Source of the DNA: Tamarix chinensis | Taxonomy: Eukaryota; Streptophyta; Magnoliopsida; Caryophyllales; Tamaricaceae | Reading direction: 5' to 3' | Length of the DNA: 64,000 nucleotides | NCBI GenBank assembly: GCA_030549775.1 | Contig: CM060175.1 | Span: 102,344,922 to 102,408,921 of the forward strand | Shown: positions 11,830-24,000 of the stretch, piece by piece | Layout: each line of letters begins with the position of its first letter | Position numbering within the stretch: the first letter of the stretch is position 1 | Translations under genes and position numbers: made by a program | The notes under the pieces: generated by a model | The model's database searches: none | Told to the model about the DNA's origin: nothing | Seen by the model: the letters and a program-made list of their open reading frames with translations, nothing else

Positions 11830-13074
11830 AGTCAAGCATAGTAAGTTTTTTTAATACCTTTTTAATAATTTATCATTGAAGTGTAAATGATGAACTAATG
11901 GTTGTAATCAAACTAATAAAAATGCCGATGGACTCCATAATTCCGTTAGAGGTACCTCTCTCTCTCTCTCTTTTGTAGTTGCCAAACGCATATATTTTTT
12001 TTCTATTTTTTGTTAATATATATAGACTAACTTAGTCTATATTAGAGTTTCCTTCGACGACTGCCATAACACATGACACATATGTTCCAACGTATCAAAA
12101 TCTTGTTCCTATAATTATTGGATCTTCTTCGAGACCACAAGATCAAAATGTAGCAGCAAAAACTTCAGAAATTGTACCAATAGTATGTCTCTCAAGGAAC
12201 CAAACATGTATATTTTTTATATCATTGTTATTTAATACTTGCATAGTGCATATTATAGTTAGTAAATTGGATAAAATTATATACACACTTGGAGGTTGAC
12301 TCTAGCATTTATTGTTGTTCTCAGCAATCTTCACATGTTTGGGAATTTGGAAGCTCTCGCATATCCCATTTATAAGTATGTTACAAGAAATGGATTATGC
12401 TTCATATATTGTTCGACTAGGGTAATCTATTAAGGCCTACTGTTTTTTTTTGGTTAGTAGTAATATATAATAATTCTTAACTAAAGCTATATATATATAT
12501 AAAATTCAGGATTCCCACTGTTTTGGGTTAAATGGATTTGATTCAAATATGCAATGACAAAGTACAAGTTATTTAGAGGTAAAATAAAATCAATGTAGTA
12601 TTTTTTTAATGTCATATTTTAAAGATTACTAATTCATATATCTATCTATATGTATATATATGTATGTATCAGAATTGTGACAAAATAATATTCAAAGTTC
12701 CACAGACATGAGATCGTGATTGTTTTGACGAGGATGAGTATTGGACAAGACCATTTGACGTATGAACCGTGTAGCCAGGGGTTGAATTATTCTTCTTGCA
12801 GATATTATATTTTTGAATGATAATTGCAAGGGTATGCTAGCTTTGTATGAATAGAAATAGTCACTGGATGAGGCTTTCAGTCTGAATAGACAGGTTGATT
12901 TTTGAGTCTTCGTCTTTGGTTAGTTCTTGGGGGCGGTTTGTCAATGTCTTTCTTGTTAACAACAGCTGGACACCTTTTTCTTCGCCGCATTTTTTTTTCT
13001 TATAGATAATGTTTTATTTTTTACTGCTGTCATTTTGTTGCTAGGCGGCTGTTATTGATTGATCACAACAAGCA
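11830..13074. other. MULE 3' non-coding part, no gene seen
   Basis: AT-rich sequence between the transposase remnant and the right terminal repeat. It holds a CT microsatellite (about 11954-11971). Exon-like pieces near 12100-12180 and 12330-12380 may be 3' exons of the transposase, but I cannot join them convincingly. Confidence 0.5.
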
Positions 13075-13259
13075 GATGAAAAGTGGAAGGCTCTTTTGAA
13101 TCGTCGCTAAGTGCAGCATATTAAGAAATTAAATAATTCTGAATAAAGATGATTAGTATAACTAATTAATGAGCTGTGTTCAGGTGTCAAAGTTTAATTG
13201 GCTGGGTTCACCACCTCATATTTTCCAGCTGGTGAGGCTGGTTCGCCCACGATTTTCTC
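13075..13259 (-). repeat. MULE right terminal inverted repeat
   Basis: Reverse-complement partner of 3082-3270. It ends GATTTTCTC just before the decayed duplication CAAGTAAATG. Confidence 0.85.
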
Positions 13260-13269
13260 CAAGTAAATG

Positions 13270-14908
13270 GGCGTTAGATTAAAACTTCTTTTCTGATGCT
13301 GTGAACAAGGTGAGGAAAAAAACCTTTTAGTTGGAGACCTAAGGACTTCTCATTTGCTGGAGGGGCTATGCTAGTAAATTTTTTTACAGCACTATGCCCG
13401 TATTGATATGCAGTCGAGCAAGATGCCGAAATCAATTAACGAAAATATCAACATGCTTAATCGAGGCTTTCTTTGAGGAAGTAGTAGTCACGGCAAACGT
13501 TTTCACTTGACTGGCTGGGAGTTGCTGTGTCAGAATAAAGATTAAGGCGAATTGGGTTTGCACTGCATGAAGCCCACCAATCAGGCCTTAGTTACGCGTC
13601 TTGCCTGGGATATTTTGCAAAATAAAAGACTCCTGTGGGCTTCAGGTTTTTAGTGAAAAATATTCGGCAATTACGCATATGTTCTAAGCTCCCCTTCCCA
13701 GGACGGCGTACCACATATGGAAAAACATGGCGCACACCCTTTTTCAAGAAGAACATTAAGGGGATTATCAGATTAGGCCACCATGTCAATTTTTGGACAA
13801 ACTGGTGGGTTGGCAGCTCTCCACTCATTAACTCTGCTATGATCGATCTGCATCCTTCGTGGTTGAATAAGAAGGCGTGTGATTATGTGAATGAGAATGG
13901 GTCTTGGCAATGGGATGCTTTCCATCATTTTTTATCGACCTCAAAACTAATGGAACTTATGTCCACCTTCATTAATCCTGCCTATACCGTGGAGGATGTT
14001 CCTAGTAGGGGCTCACTTCTACTGGGGAGTTCACTACTGATTCAGCTTATAGTCTAGCCAAGAATGATCTTACACGTCTCCCTAACATGGAAGAAGATCT
14101 TGAAGCTGCAAGCGCATCAGAGGATTAGATGGTTTGCTCGGTTAGCCATTTATGATAAGCTTCTCACAAACTCTAACCGGGCTCGGAGAAACCTAACGGA
14201 ACACACAACGTGCGAGTCTTTCCTAAATTACACTGAATATCTGATACATGTGCTACATGACTATCCATTCAGTAGGAAAATTTAGTTCGAGCTTGCATCG
14301 GGTGAAGATTGGTATGATTAGCAGAGGCGACCTCCACAAGTGGTTCTAGCGCAACTTGGCCAAGACCCACCATTTCTCCCCTGAAGATACATCCTGGGCG
14401 AATCTGTTTATTTTCACTTGTTAGTAGCTCTGGTTCTAGCATAATAAAAAGGATGCACCCCACCCATAGAGCTTCCTGGATTCAGCGATTTGCTCATGAA
14501 GAATTTGTTGCTTAGTAGCGTCTTGGTGCGATCCAGATGAAGAAAGTTCACAGATATACGCAGTCCCGTTAGCTGGGAGCCTGCACTGACTGACGTGATC
14601 AAGCTTAGTGTTGATGGGAGCGCTCAGCCTATATGGGGTGCACTGCTACAGGGGGAGTCGTGCGAGATCACTTGGGTAGGTGGCTGTTTGGTTTCTTTGT
14701 TAATCTTAGTGAAGGATCCATCCTTACGGCCGAACTTTAAGGTATATATTATGGACTAAAAGAGGCGAGTCGCAGACATTATGACTCTTCTTTTGTAGTT
14801 CGGCTACTAAAGACACTCCAATCACGTACTCACTCGATGCCATGTCCTGGATTGTTGAAGCGTCACGAAGCATTATGAGGAATTTTAGCTCGTGTTCGAT
14901 GGCATACT
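13270..14908 (+). pseudogene. Outer LINE, 3' portion: RT end, zf-RVT and RNase H
   Basis: Continues the LINE cut at 3081. Visible pieces in shifting frames: DAVNKVRKKT, ENINMLNRGF, HFTGWELL-like, HCMK..NQALVTRLAWDILQNK, FSEKYSAITHM, VNFWTNWWVG (13780-13815), FTTDSAYSLAKNDL (zf-RVT region), then an RNase H domain with IKLSVDGSAQPIWG (about 14597-14640) and GGVVRDHLGRWLFGFFVN...AEL.GIYYGLKEA. Many stops and indels show age. The RNase H is interrupted at 14917 by a MITE and resumes at 15717. Confidence 0.85.
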
Positions 14909-14916
14909 CTTACAAG

Positions 14917-15708
14917 CAGTGGCGGAGCTAGGAGTCTAGCTCCATGACGTCCTATATATAATGACAATGATAATAAATTCTATTTAACTACTATAATATT
15001 TGACCTACGTCTATTTATATATTACAGATCTTAAATAATTTTATTTATATATTATGTATTTTAATTTTAATTTTACTTTAGTAGTTTTTTTTTTCATTTT
15101 AGATGATTAAAATGATACTTTTTAATATTTAATTTTTTTAGTTGAACTGGAATAATAGAACATTTTTTTAATTTGTTAAAAATTTTCTAATAATTAAAAA
15201 AAAACATTAAAATATTAAAAAATCCTCAAAATAATATTATAATTAATAATATTAAATCCTATGTTATTAAAATCCCATAAAAATATCATTCACTCTTCCA
15301 TTTAATCACACAATTTCATAACTTATTTTTGATAAAATTATAAAAATAATAACATAAAATCTTTTAAATACTTAGATTTACCAATTAATATATACCATAA
15401 TGATATGTTTGAGTATAATTTTACTAATAGATGCAATAAAAATAAAATAATAATACTAGGATATAAGAGACTCTAATTGGATGTGTGATATATTAATAAT
15501 GGGTTCAAGATTTAAAAAAAAAAGAGTGAAGGAAACATACAGCAGTAAGGCTTTGATACTGTGACCTCCTTGACCCCAAAGCTCTAGCCTATGGTGTCCT
15601 CCACTAAACTAAATAAAGTTTTGTGATATTATATATATATAAATTATTATTAATCTAAAATCCTATAATATCCCGTGACATTATAAAACACCCCTAGCTC
15701 CGCAACTG
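14917..15708. mobile_element. hAT-type MITE, 792 bp, inside LINE RNase H
   Basis: It begins CAGTGGCGGAGCTAGG and ends with the inverse of CAGTTGCGGAGCTAGG, terminal repeats with 15 of 16 bases matching. An 8-bp duplication flanks it, CTTACAAG at 14909-14916 and CTTATAAG at 15709-15716, the length expected of hAT elements. The interior is AT-rich without transposase coding, so it is non-autonomous. Removing it and one duplication restores AYSYK joined to ETNNVADEMA of the RNase H in one frame. Confidence 0.9.
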
Positions 15709-15716
15709 CTTATAAG

Positions 15717-15870
15717 GAAACGAATAATGTGGCGGATGAAATGGCACGGGTTTGTCAAGCCTTAGTTTACAGGCTCTATGCTTGTGGACTGTGGTCTACC
15801 ACCTCCCAGTGTCAGGAATAAACTCTTTTTTAATCTTAATGGGTGGTGTTAGCTATCATTTGATTAAAAC
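15717..15870 (+). pseudogene. Outer LINE terminal piece
   Basis: Reads ETNNVADEMARVCQALVYRL, the end of the LINE RNase H domain, then a short tail. The LINE 3' end is probably near 15870 (GATTAAAAC). A poly(A) and matching target duplication could not be found, so the boundary is approximate. Confidence 0.75.
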
Positions 15871-16059
15871 ATAATTGTTGAACTTCTCGCCGTTGTATTC
15901 CACGGATTTGAATCATTCTAACGAAAGTAAAAATAAAAAATAAAAAAATAATAACATTAGCCATGTAAAAACATTGACCACATTATTATAGGTATTTTTT
16001 TATTTTTAAATTTTTTGTTAAAATATTTATGAGGAAAGAAAAATAATAATAAAAAAAGG

Positions 16060-16285
16060 TCATCACATTGGATTTATAGTGATAATAAAATCATCCAAGA
16101 ATATATTTTTTACTGACGAATTTATGTTGCCACAAAGTTAGGTCTTTTATTAAGAATCATTTCCTATGACCATTTTACAATGACTATTCATCATAATAAC
16201 CCTACTGCAATGATTAATTTGGGTTTTTATGATAACCAAAATCACTATGATGCCCTATATTTGTCGCAGCGGAAGCAGTGGATTC
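16060..16285. mobile_element. CACTA-like subterminal fragment
   Basis: Carries repeated ACAATGAC, GCAATGAT and TCATAATAA-type motifs like those at 580-971. It ends TTTGTCGCAGCGG. No termini are certain and no coding is seen. Confidence 0.3.
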
Positions 16286-16599
16286 TGAACAAAGCAGTCA
16301 TAGCTTCTCGTGTAGTTTAGTGTTCCTCCATTGATAGAGCTCTTATTCTTCCCCTAACATGCAACTAGTTGAACCCTCCATCGCTATGTGTTAAAGGATC
16401 ACGATTCTTCATAACCATAGTAAAGATCGCTCATAAAAAAAGTAGAAGTTGATTCCCTATCCATCCTCCTACCGAACAACAAAACACGTCCCTACCCACC
16501 CGACCAATATTTTAATCTACTCCGCACCACCTTCTCCCACATATTTTAAATCGCAGACCTTTTAAATCTGAAGCTTGAGTTAGCTTACCTTCAACTCTT

Positions 16600-16803
16600 T
16601 CTACCCGAACCTTCAAATTTCAGAAACAAAAAGTTCTGCCCAAATCTTCACAGCAATAAAACTCTACCCTAACCACATGAAAGCAACAAAAACTTCTATC
16701 CAAGCCTTCAAATGCATGGAGCGAAAACCTCTGCCCAAACCATTAAATGCATTAAACGAATACCTTTGTCCAAACCTTCAAATGTAAGCAGCGGCAACCT
16801 CTT
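16600..16803. repeat. Degenerate minisatellite, about six 31-36-bp units
   Basis: Units follow the pattern TCTGCCCAAACCTTCAAATG then GCAACAAAAAC, starting near 16600, 16631, 16661, 16693, 16729 and 16764, with length varying from 31 to 36 bp. The repeat was recognised by eye; unit borders are approximate. Confidence 0.7.
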
Positions 16804-17289
16804 ACAAATATGTATTTTCAACTCAAACATAAAAAATGACATCGCCCTTGTCCTTGGCATGAACCCAAACCTTTCATCGAGTGAAAAGAACCAAATTGAT
16901 TGACAAGAATGAGAAAAAAAATTCATCAAAAGATAACAGATTTGTTAAGGAGGAGGGAAACGAGAGAGACAAAATGAGTGTTATAATGAATGGTGGTAGA
17001 AAGAGAGAAGGGAGAACTTCTATCTCTAGGACTACATTTTTTTCTTTTCACAATAACTTTCATCAATTTTCTTTCATTATTTCATATGTAAAGACATTAA
17101 ATAAAAGTCATGAAGGTTGGTCATTGTCTTATGTTGGTCTCTATTAAAAAAGTCAGTATTCGATCACGATCAATTGTAAGTTACAATATCTAAAGCTATA
17201 AATTGTAAATGATTGAAAATTTTGGCTTCGATAAAGATGGCAACGAAAATACCTATAGTGACAGAGCTAGTACGGAGTATGTGGGGTCG

Positions 17290-17405
17290 CTTGACCCAAC
17301 ATAATTTTATAGTATATAATATATATAAGTATTCCTTATATGTAAAATTTGACCCCGTGTAATTTTATAGTATATAATATATATAAACATTATTGATACA
17401 TAATT
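17290..17405. repeat. Two-copy 58-bp tandem repeat
   Basis: TTGACCC followed by AATTTTATAGTATATAATAT occurs at about 17290 and 17348. Preceding sequence with CAGAGCTAG (17261-17270) suggests a hAT-type MITE remnant like the one at 14917. The rest of 17160-18860 is AT-rich with no supportable gene. Confidence 0.6.
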
Positions 17406-18879
17406 TATCGGTACGTCAATGATTTTGTGTCAAGTATTTCTACCGATGAGACACATGTTTGAGTTTTTATTTAAAGTATGATAGAACTTATTTTACCTAT
17501 ACGCTTAAATAGTTTTTGGTATTTTGCTCAACTTATTATATAGCTTCATTTTCATGGGTTATTGGCAAACATATAATCATATATTGCAAGTTTTTTCCCC
17601 TTGTGTGAAATACCACAACCTTTCTTTTCAACCTTTATTACTAAATTTTGCAAAAAATTCTTTTCCTGTCATTTCCTCTTTTATTATAAAATTATGTAAA
17701 TTTTCTTTTTCTTGTCATTTTAGTGCCATATTGTAGAGTAGGCTTTTCTTCTTTAGATGACGGGTATATATATTTATACATTGATATACACTGATATCAT
17801 CTCCATAATAATTATACCAACTAGCTCGTTTTAAAAATTAAAAATCTGTTAATGATAATAATAAAAATAATTAAGCATAATATTAAATACATAATTTAAT
17901 TATTATTTTCATTGTCATCTATATATGTATGGTTTATGGGACTCGATCAGTTTATAATCATTATCAAGGAATTGTTTGAAAGAGTAAAAGTTGGTATTTT
18001 TTTTTTCTCACTTGTACTTTTGTTGGGTGATAAAGAATATGTCTTCAAATGAAAAATTACTAATATTAATTTTGATTTCTTTAAAACTTAATATGTATGC
18101 TATTGTTATTGTTTATTGTTCACCGCCATTCATTTCTATGACATTTAGCTTAGCAGTTCATATTGCATGTACAATTATCTTTGCCTCAATATTATCCTTC
18201 ATTCATTTATTGTCGAAGAAAGTAGCTTAATGTCCCTTTTGTTTATGTGTGTCAACCCCTGCATTGCAAGGGGGAAAAATTAGCATTAAACTTATATACG
18301 TTTTTGTGAATGAATAGGTACATTAGACTTTGGCAGTTCTGTATAAGAACCAGTCCAGGTATCCTGACGCTGGTACCAAGCCAGCCATTTTCAGTGAGAG
18401 AACTTTGGTGCATATATTCTTAGCTCCAAGTAGGAGGAGGTAAAAAATATGAGTGCATCATATTATTGACCTGCCTTTTAATTATATGCCACAACCAGAA
18501 AACGCTGCAAGCTAGCTAGGCCTATCATCTAGCGTAGAAGTATAAACGCTTCTGTGATGGTCCTCCTGGGTGGGTTTTGAAAGTTATTGGTGCACATACA
18601 TGCTAGTATTTCATGGTCCAAACTATACGATTTCTAAATAGTAGCTTAGACTTTAAGACGATCTGTATTACCTCGATCAACAACCTCCTACTCCCTTCCC
18701 CCGCCCCCCCCTCTCCATATAGGTAATAAGCTACAGTCTTCATAAACGTACGCATTAATTCGATGTGGTACCATGCAAATTGAATTGTTGAACAAGTCAT
18801 CCAGCTCCCATTCCGCTCCAGACAAGCGTTACATATATATAGGAGCAGCTGGTCACCACTCACCCTATATATACGCAAC

Positions 18880-19375
18880 CGGAGGATTATCCACGTTGGA
18901 TGGGTACCACCGGCTGAGGGAGTCTTTAATGTTAATGTGGATGGCTGCTGCTCGCGAGCCACTTCTCTTGCGTCAGCAGGGAGATATTGCGATATGACCG
19001 GCCAATGGATTGCTGGGTCCGTGATGAACAACGGAGCTTTGGGCCATCCTCAAGGGGCTGGAGCTGAGCAGAGAGCTGGGCAATGACCGGGTAATGCTCG
19101 AGTCCGACTCGAGTACGGCTGTCGAGTTGATCGTGCATGGTGCGATTGATACGGTTTGCCATGGCACCCTGATTACCGTGTGTAGACGGCAGCTGGCAGA
19201 ACACGGAAATTGTGAGATCTAGCGTGTGTTTCGGGAGGCAAACTTGTGTGCAAATAAGTTATAGCTTTCATCACCAGGGAGTTTCCTTCGGGTAATCATA
19301 GACTTGTGTACCCTCCGCATGGAGTTAATATTGTTATGTGTAAGGACGTATTGGGGTCTGTGTTCCTAGGTTAAC
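18880..19375 (+). pseudogene. LINE RNase H remnant
   Basis: In plus orientation the reading PPAEGVFNVNVDGC matches the start of the RNase H domain found at the end of plant LINEs, which degrades RNA in RNA-DNA hybrids. After frame changes it continues with VMLESDSSTAVELIVHGAIDTV and VFREANLCANKL, ending in PPHGVNIVMCKDVLGSVFLG and a stop, the usual LINE tail. It differs in sequence from the outer LINE at 13-15 kb, so it is another insertion. The 5' limit is unclear; a TA run (19408-19429) follows. Confidence 0.75.
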
Positions 19376-19407
19376 ATCAATATAATGGACATTAGTCCTC
19401 CCCTTCT

Positions 19408-19429
19408 TATATATATATATATATATATA
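19408..19429. repeat. (TA)11 microsatellite
   Basis: Perfect TA run just downstream of the LINE remnant; it may mark the LINE 3' end. Confidence 0.9.
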
Positions 19430-20112
19430 AAGATACAATTAAGGTCAAAATGATGATACGAACAGATATTGAATGGGCATTGGTTGAGGAGGGACATACT
19501 GTCACTCAGTGGACGCTCGTTGCCTGTGATCTCTGGGCTCTAGCGAGCAGAAACAGAACCACTCCCAAGACAGAAGACTAATGTCCCAGCACTTATGGGC
19601 TGTTAAAGAGAGCTAGCCCCAAAGCTTCAGCGAAGAGCTCAACATCCCCACTTTGTATCCCTAATACTATAATTTATTATCTCCATTATTATTATTGGAT
19701 AGGTCCTACACAAACTAAATATTCGGTTGAAAGTGAATGGTGGCTAGGGAAAGTTAATTTTTTGTAACGGTATTTCAACATATTTTGAGGCTTAATCTGG
19801 ATTAGATTAGATAATTAAAAATTAACCTTCTTTATCCTTTGTCCATCTCCAAAGTATTAGCCTTCTAATCGATGGATAAAAGAGGTACTTAGGTTAATTT
19901 AATAAATATTTAAATAAGGGCTTAAAATATTTACTTCCATCCACCTAATTTAGGTTCACCTATCTCATTTAACCATTTGCCTCAATTCAAACGGATCATA
20001 AAGTAAAATAAATGATTCCTTATGGAAGAAATAAAAGGAACAATATCAAACCCAAAACAAAGACGATATAATAAGAAGAGATATATAGATTATATGCGTG
20101 GTAATTAGTAAC
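19430..20112. other. Intergenic DNA, no gene seen
   Basis: A GC-richer patch (19480-19650) has no open frame with a recognisable product. The remainder is AT-rich. Confidence 0.5.
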
Positions 20113-20402
20113 AACCTATGTACTTTATTACTCTATTCATTTTATAATACAAGACATATTCAACTTTTTATTTCATTTTATAATAGAAGTCATTTTATAA
20201 AAAAGTTTCAATAATCAAATGCTTTACTTCCAATTCTAACATTATGTTATAATTCTCTTTCCACTTAAATGAGTAAGAGTATTAAATTTAATATGAGGGT
20301 ATATTTGTAAAAGCATATTATTTTTTCCTACAATTTAATATTTCCTAATATATGTGTAAAAGTGAATATACATTATATTATAAAATAGAAGGAACACATA
20401 GT
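20113..20402. mobile_element. MITE, copy 1 of a pair
   Basis: Ends carry inverted TTCTATTTTATAAT-like sequences (left about 20120-20150, right about 20376-20400), and the interior aligns with 29806-30082 over nearly its whole length (for example TTCTAACATTATGTTAT then GAATTTAATATGAGG-like). This is typical of small plant MITEs. No coding. Confidence 0.65.
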
Positions 20403-21034
20403 TTCTTTAAATGATTTTTATATTTAACCATAGTCTAAAATAAAATAATCCAAATAAGACTCTAGATTATTTCTAAACGACTTTAAAGTGCACAATAAAA
20501 TACTACCCTTTCCCCCTTCTTTGTGTGATTAAGATATGATAGTGGATGAATATTGACGGAGAGACCATAATTTGAATATTAAAACCTTAGAATTTAAGGA
20601 AATAATATTACTTTTATGTTATTTGTGATTATAAGAAGACCCCCACTCTATTATTGCCTCACCTAAGTTTGAAAAATCTAACACTTCTTAAACTTCTTCA
20701 CCCTAAAGTGGTTCTCTTCTTCTCTTTCCCACTCTTGTGGATTTTTCTCTAATTTATGATGCTCCTCCATAACAAATAAGGTCCCCTATGTACATGGCTC
20801 AAGGAGAGGTTCTAGCAAGCTATTTCACTTACAAGCTTCAACTCCCAACTATCTCTTACCAATAATTAGTAAAAATCTTCCAATTTACAACAATCACCTA
20901 CCAACTATCATATTCTATTACATTCTAACATTCTACTACTTTCCAAGATATTTTGTGACTAATGGGCTTAAACTACTTAACCCAATTGAGAAGGGATTAG
21001 CCCAACATATAGCTTGGGAAAACTGTGTACCGTA
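20403..21034. other. Intergenic DNA, no gene seen
   Basis: AT-rich sequence. A pyrimidine-rich patch at 20640-20770 has no supportable open frame. Confidence 0.5.
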
Positions 21035-21295
21035 GCTATTAGTATTGGGTTACAAATGAAAGATTTGTTTTAGGCTCTCAATTCTCAACCCCGCAAGCAA
21101 TTCTTGATAAGCTTAATTTATATTAATTTGGGGTTTAAAATCTAAGAGGATTCATTGTGAGCCTAACTTATACAAGAATTTGTGGCTAGGGAAAGGAAAC
21201 TAATATTATGTTAAAAGTTTAAAGATAAAAGGGAAATGATTAGTTAGTTTTGAAACATGAACCGTAAGTCCTATAAATTTACCAAAAAAAAGAAA
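21035..21295. repeat. Dispersed repeat, copy 1 (partner 42490-42775)
   Basis: Aligns in the same orientation with 42490-42775, including GTTACAAATGAA, TTGATAAG...TTTATATTAATTTG and AAGAATTTGT(G/T)G. No coding capacity; it is probably part of an unidentified retroelement. Confidence 0.6.
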
Positions 21296-21405
21296 AAGAA
21301 AGATTTTTTCCCTATTTCTATAATACCTCAAAATTTATTATTTTTTTAAAAATAGAATAAATTAAATTATATTAGAACATTTGAATTTTGGGAATGTTAC
21401 TGCCA

Positions 21406-21451
21406 CACTTAGTACCAGACCGGTTCACTCCTACCATTCCAGTACCAAGTG
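21406..21451 (-). other. Conserved LTR hairpin, element A
   Basis: Arms at 21406-21419 and 21438-21451. In the minus-strand RNA every mismatch in the 14-bp stem is a G-U wobble. Confidence 0.6.
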
Positions 21452-21483
21452 CTAAGGCTAAAAAGGATATTTGTTAAACTAAG

Positions 21484-22665
21484 GTGTCGTTTGGTATTAC
21501 TTATTATTAATAACTACTTTTAGATAAAAACTACTTTTATAAATCTACTTTTAAAAAAGTACTTTTATAAGTAAAATGTATGTTTGTTTTAACTTTTATT
21601 ATATAAGTGATTAATGCTAAAAAACTACTTATTATACCTTATTAGTGTTTGGTTTTTATTTTTCTATAAAATTATTTTTTCTTTGTCATATTTAGTTTTT
21701 TTCTTCCTATGTATATCTTTTAGTAATAATTACTATATAAATTATGTAATATTAAATATTAAAAAGCATATGAAACATTTAATTACAATTATAAAAATAA
21801 ATCAAGCTCCCAATATTTGAAACAACAACTACCTCTGTCCGCATCTAACCGCCGTAGCTAGCTGCCCGCGCAGACTGTCGGAGCTTGTTCTTGATAATTT
21901 TTAGTACAGTTTTAGTTTAATTTTTACTATTAGAACACAAATTATAGACATAAATATAACTGTTAATATTAACTGTAAATTTTTTTTGCCTATAAGTAAT
22001 TATTATTATTTAAAAATTATAATAGGTTATTTTAAAAGTAATTGAAATCAAATATTAATTTATATATTTTTATAAATTATTAATTATTATGTATAGATTA
22101 ATATAAATTAAAAGTTAAATAATATAAAGTGTAAATGATTAATGATGTGATTGATAAAAGTAATTGAGTGTTATAAATTTGAGATTTATGAATGTATAAT
22201 AGTAAATTGAATTTAAAATAAATGAATAAAAATAGGAAAAATAAGATAGCAAATAAATAAATAATACATTGGGACCTCTAATGTAGGATGGTGGCTGGAT
22301 ATGCCCTCACTAGGTAGCTAGTCCCTGACCTACGTAACGTGAGAAGCCAATACAATACACCTGTTGATTGATGAAAGAAGAACGAAGGGCGACCCCAGAT
22401 TCAACGGACTGATACTTTTTAAATGAAAATTTTACTAAAACATTATCGTGCCACGTGCTGCACTGTTACAAAAATAATTAATAAAAGTAGGTTAAAGCTA
22501 CTTATTAATTTTAGCTTATAAGAAGTAGTTTTAAGGAATTAATTTTAAAAATAACTTTTATAAAGTAAAACCAAATAGTAATATTAATTTAAAATAACTT
22601 TTTATAATTAATTATACAAAAAACTACTTTTGTTAATTTAAAATAAACAGGCTCTAAATCAATAC
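21484..22665. mobile_element. AT-rich DNA transposon insertion in element A
   Basis: Flanked by TTAAACTAAG (21474-21483) and TTAAACCAAG (22666-22675), 9 of 10 identical. The undisturbed element B has only one such site at the same position. The ends (GTGTCGTTTGGTA on the left, inverse of GAGCCTGTTT on the right) and long AT-rich inverted flanks with AACTACTTTT motifs fit a hAT- or Mutator-type non-autonomous element. GC-richer inner pieces (21830-21890, 22270-22410) have no recognisable product. Confidence 0.65.
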
Positions 22666-23438
22666 TTAAACCAAGAGTTCATAAAAAGAACTAAAATGAT
22701 TATAACATAGAAATCAGAGTACACGTAAAGAGTTTATTTATCCCAAAGTACGAAATCAAAGTTCCTTGAAAGGAATAATGTCTACACGATAAATTTTAAT
22801 TCTGAAAAATCCAATACATTGCGAAAACCATAATAATGTTGCGAAATAATAATAATCATAATGATAATAATAATAATAATAATTTGGAAGAAGGAGAGAT
22901 AGAGAGGAGGAGAGGGAGAAAGAGGAAAAGAAAGGTAGGGGAAGGTAGAGGAAGGTCTGCAGGTGCCTTTGGGAGGTGCAAGGGGCAGTGGTTGCAGCGG
23001 AAATGGTGGCTAAGGGAGGTGCGAAGGATGACAGAGGTGAAAGGAATAGCTGAAGGAGAAGGCTACTTTGCACGACCGGGGTGGCTCGTGCAGGGAAAAT
23101 TGAGGAAGAAGGGTGGTGTAGTTAATTAGAGGGCAGTGTAGGGAGTGGTCCTATAGGTGGTTCTAACGGCGGCGTTGGACGACGACGACGACAGAAGAGG
23201 CGTCTGAAGTGGCGGCGGTGCATAAGAAAGGAAATTATAGGTTTCGGAGAAAAGCTCGAGTCCTCGTTGGGTAGGGGGTATTTATATGGCTTAAAGGGGG
23301 GGATAAGGTCAGTGGGGCGACGAGGGAATAAGGCATGTAGTGTAACACCCCTAAAATTCACTACTGAACAATTTTGTTTTATTAAAAGATTAGTGGAAGC
23401 AAAACAACAAACTGTGAATTTTGGGGATATTATCGCCA

Positions 23439-23484
23439 CACTTAGTACTAGACCGGTTCACTCATATCGTTCCAGTACCAAGTG
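23439..23484 (-). other. Conserved LTR hairpin, element B
   Basis: Arms CACTTAGTACTAGA (23439-23452) and TCCAGTACCAAGTG (23471-23484) pair over 14 positions. The two mismatches become G-U pairs only in RNA of the minus strand. It lies 98 bp from the LTR end. Confidence 0.65.
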
Positions 23485-24000
23485 ATAAGGCTGAAAAAAA
23501 ATGAAATACCATCTACAAGAGATTCAACATACTTAAATCAGAGTAACGTATCAAATTATTTACAAGAATAAAATCCACCAGTGGTGGTTACATTAACAAC
23601 ATTAACATTAAAACCAAGAAATTAAAAGAGAAGGAGAAAAACCCTAACGGTTTCGAATAATTCCTTACTCTCTTTCCTGTTGCCCACTTGAGTAGCACCT
23701 GAAAATACCTGCAAGGGACGCTGCCCATTGAATAGGCAGGGACCCTACGAGTGGAACCCTTCAGTAAATTGGTACCCAGTAACCCTTTAATACTACACTT
23801 AAAAATAGGCCCGCAATGCAACACATAATGCAAGCTATATACATATGTAATGAGAGGTGCATACATAACAATCACATATATAACAAGGCTACCACATATC
23901 AGCGAGCTATAAAGTACGATCGATACTTTTGGGCCTTAAGCCATTAGTCCATCATTATTCAATCATCTCTTTAGTTATATCCAAGTGAGTGCGGGAACCT

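Larger units (their letters stand above)
3082..13259 (+). mobile_element. FAR1-type Mutator-like element (MULE) inside a LINE, carrying a second LINE
   Basis: The two ends are inverted copies of one another: 3082 onward matches the reverse complement of 13259 downward for about 185 bp, both beginning GAGAAAATC, typical of Mutator-family termini. Flanks show a decayed 10-bp duplication (CAGGTTCATG at 3072-3081, CAAGTAAATG at 13260-13269; 7 of 10 match). Removing the element rejoins the outer LINE in frame. Inside lie a decayed FAR1/FHY3-type transposase in plus orientation (9657-11790) and a 5.7-kb LINE (3519-9247). Without that LINE the element is about 4.4 kb. All coding capacity is broken, so it is non-autonomous now. 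Confidence 0.85.

Noticed and set aside
17524..18230. Two short plus frames with hydrophobic residues
   Set aside because: Phe/Ile/Leu content follows AT-rich DNA; no start context, domain or repeat conservation.
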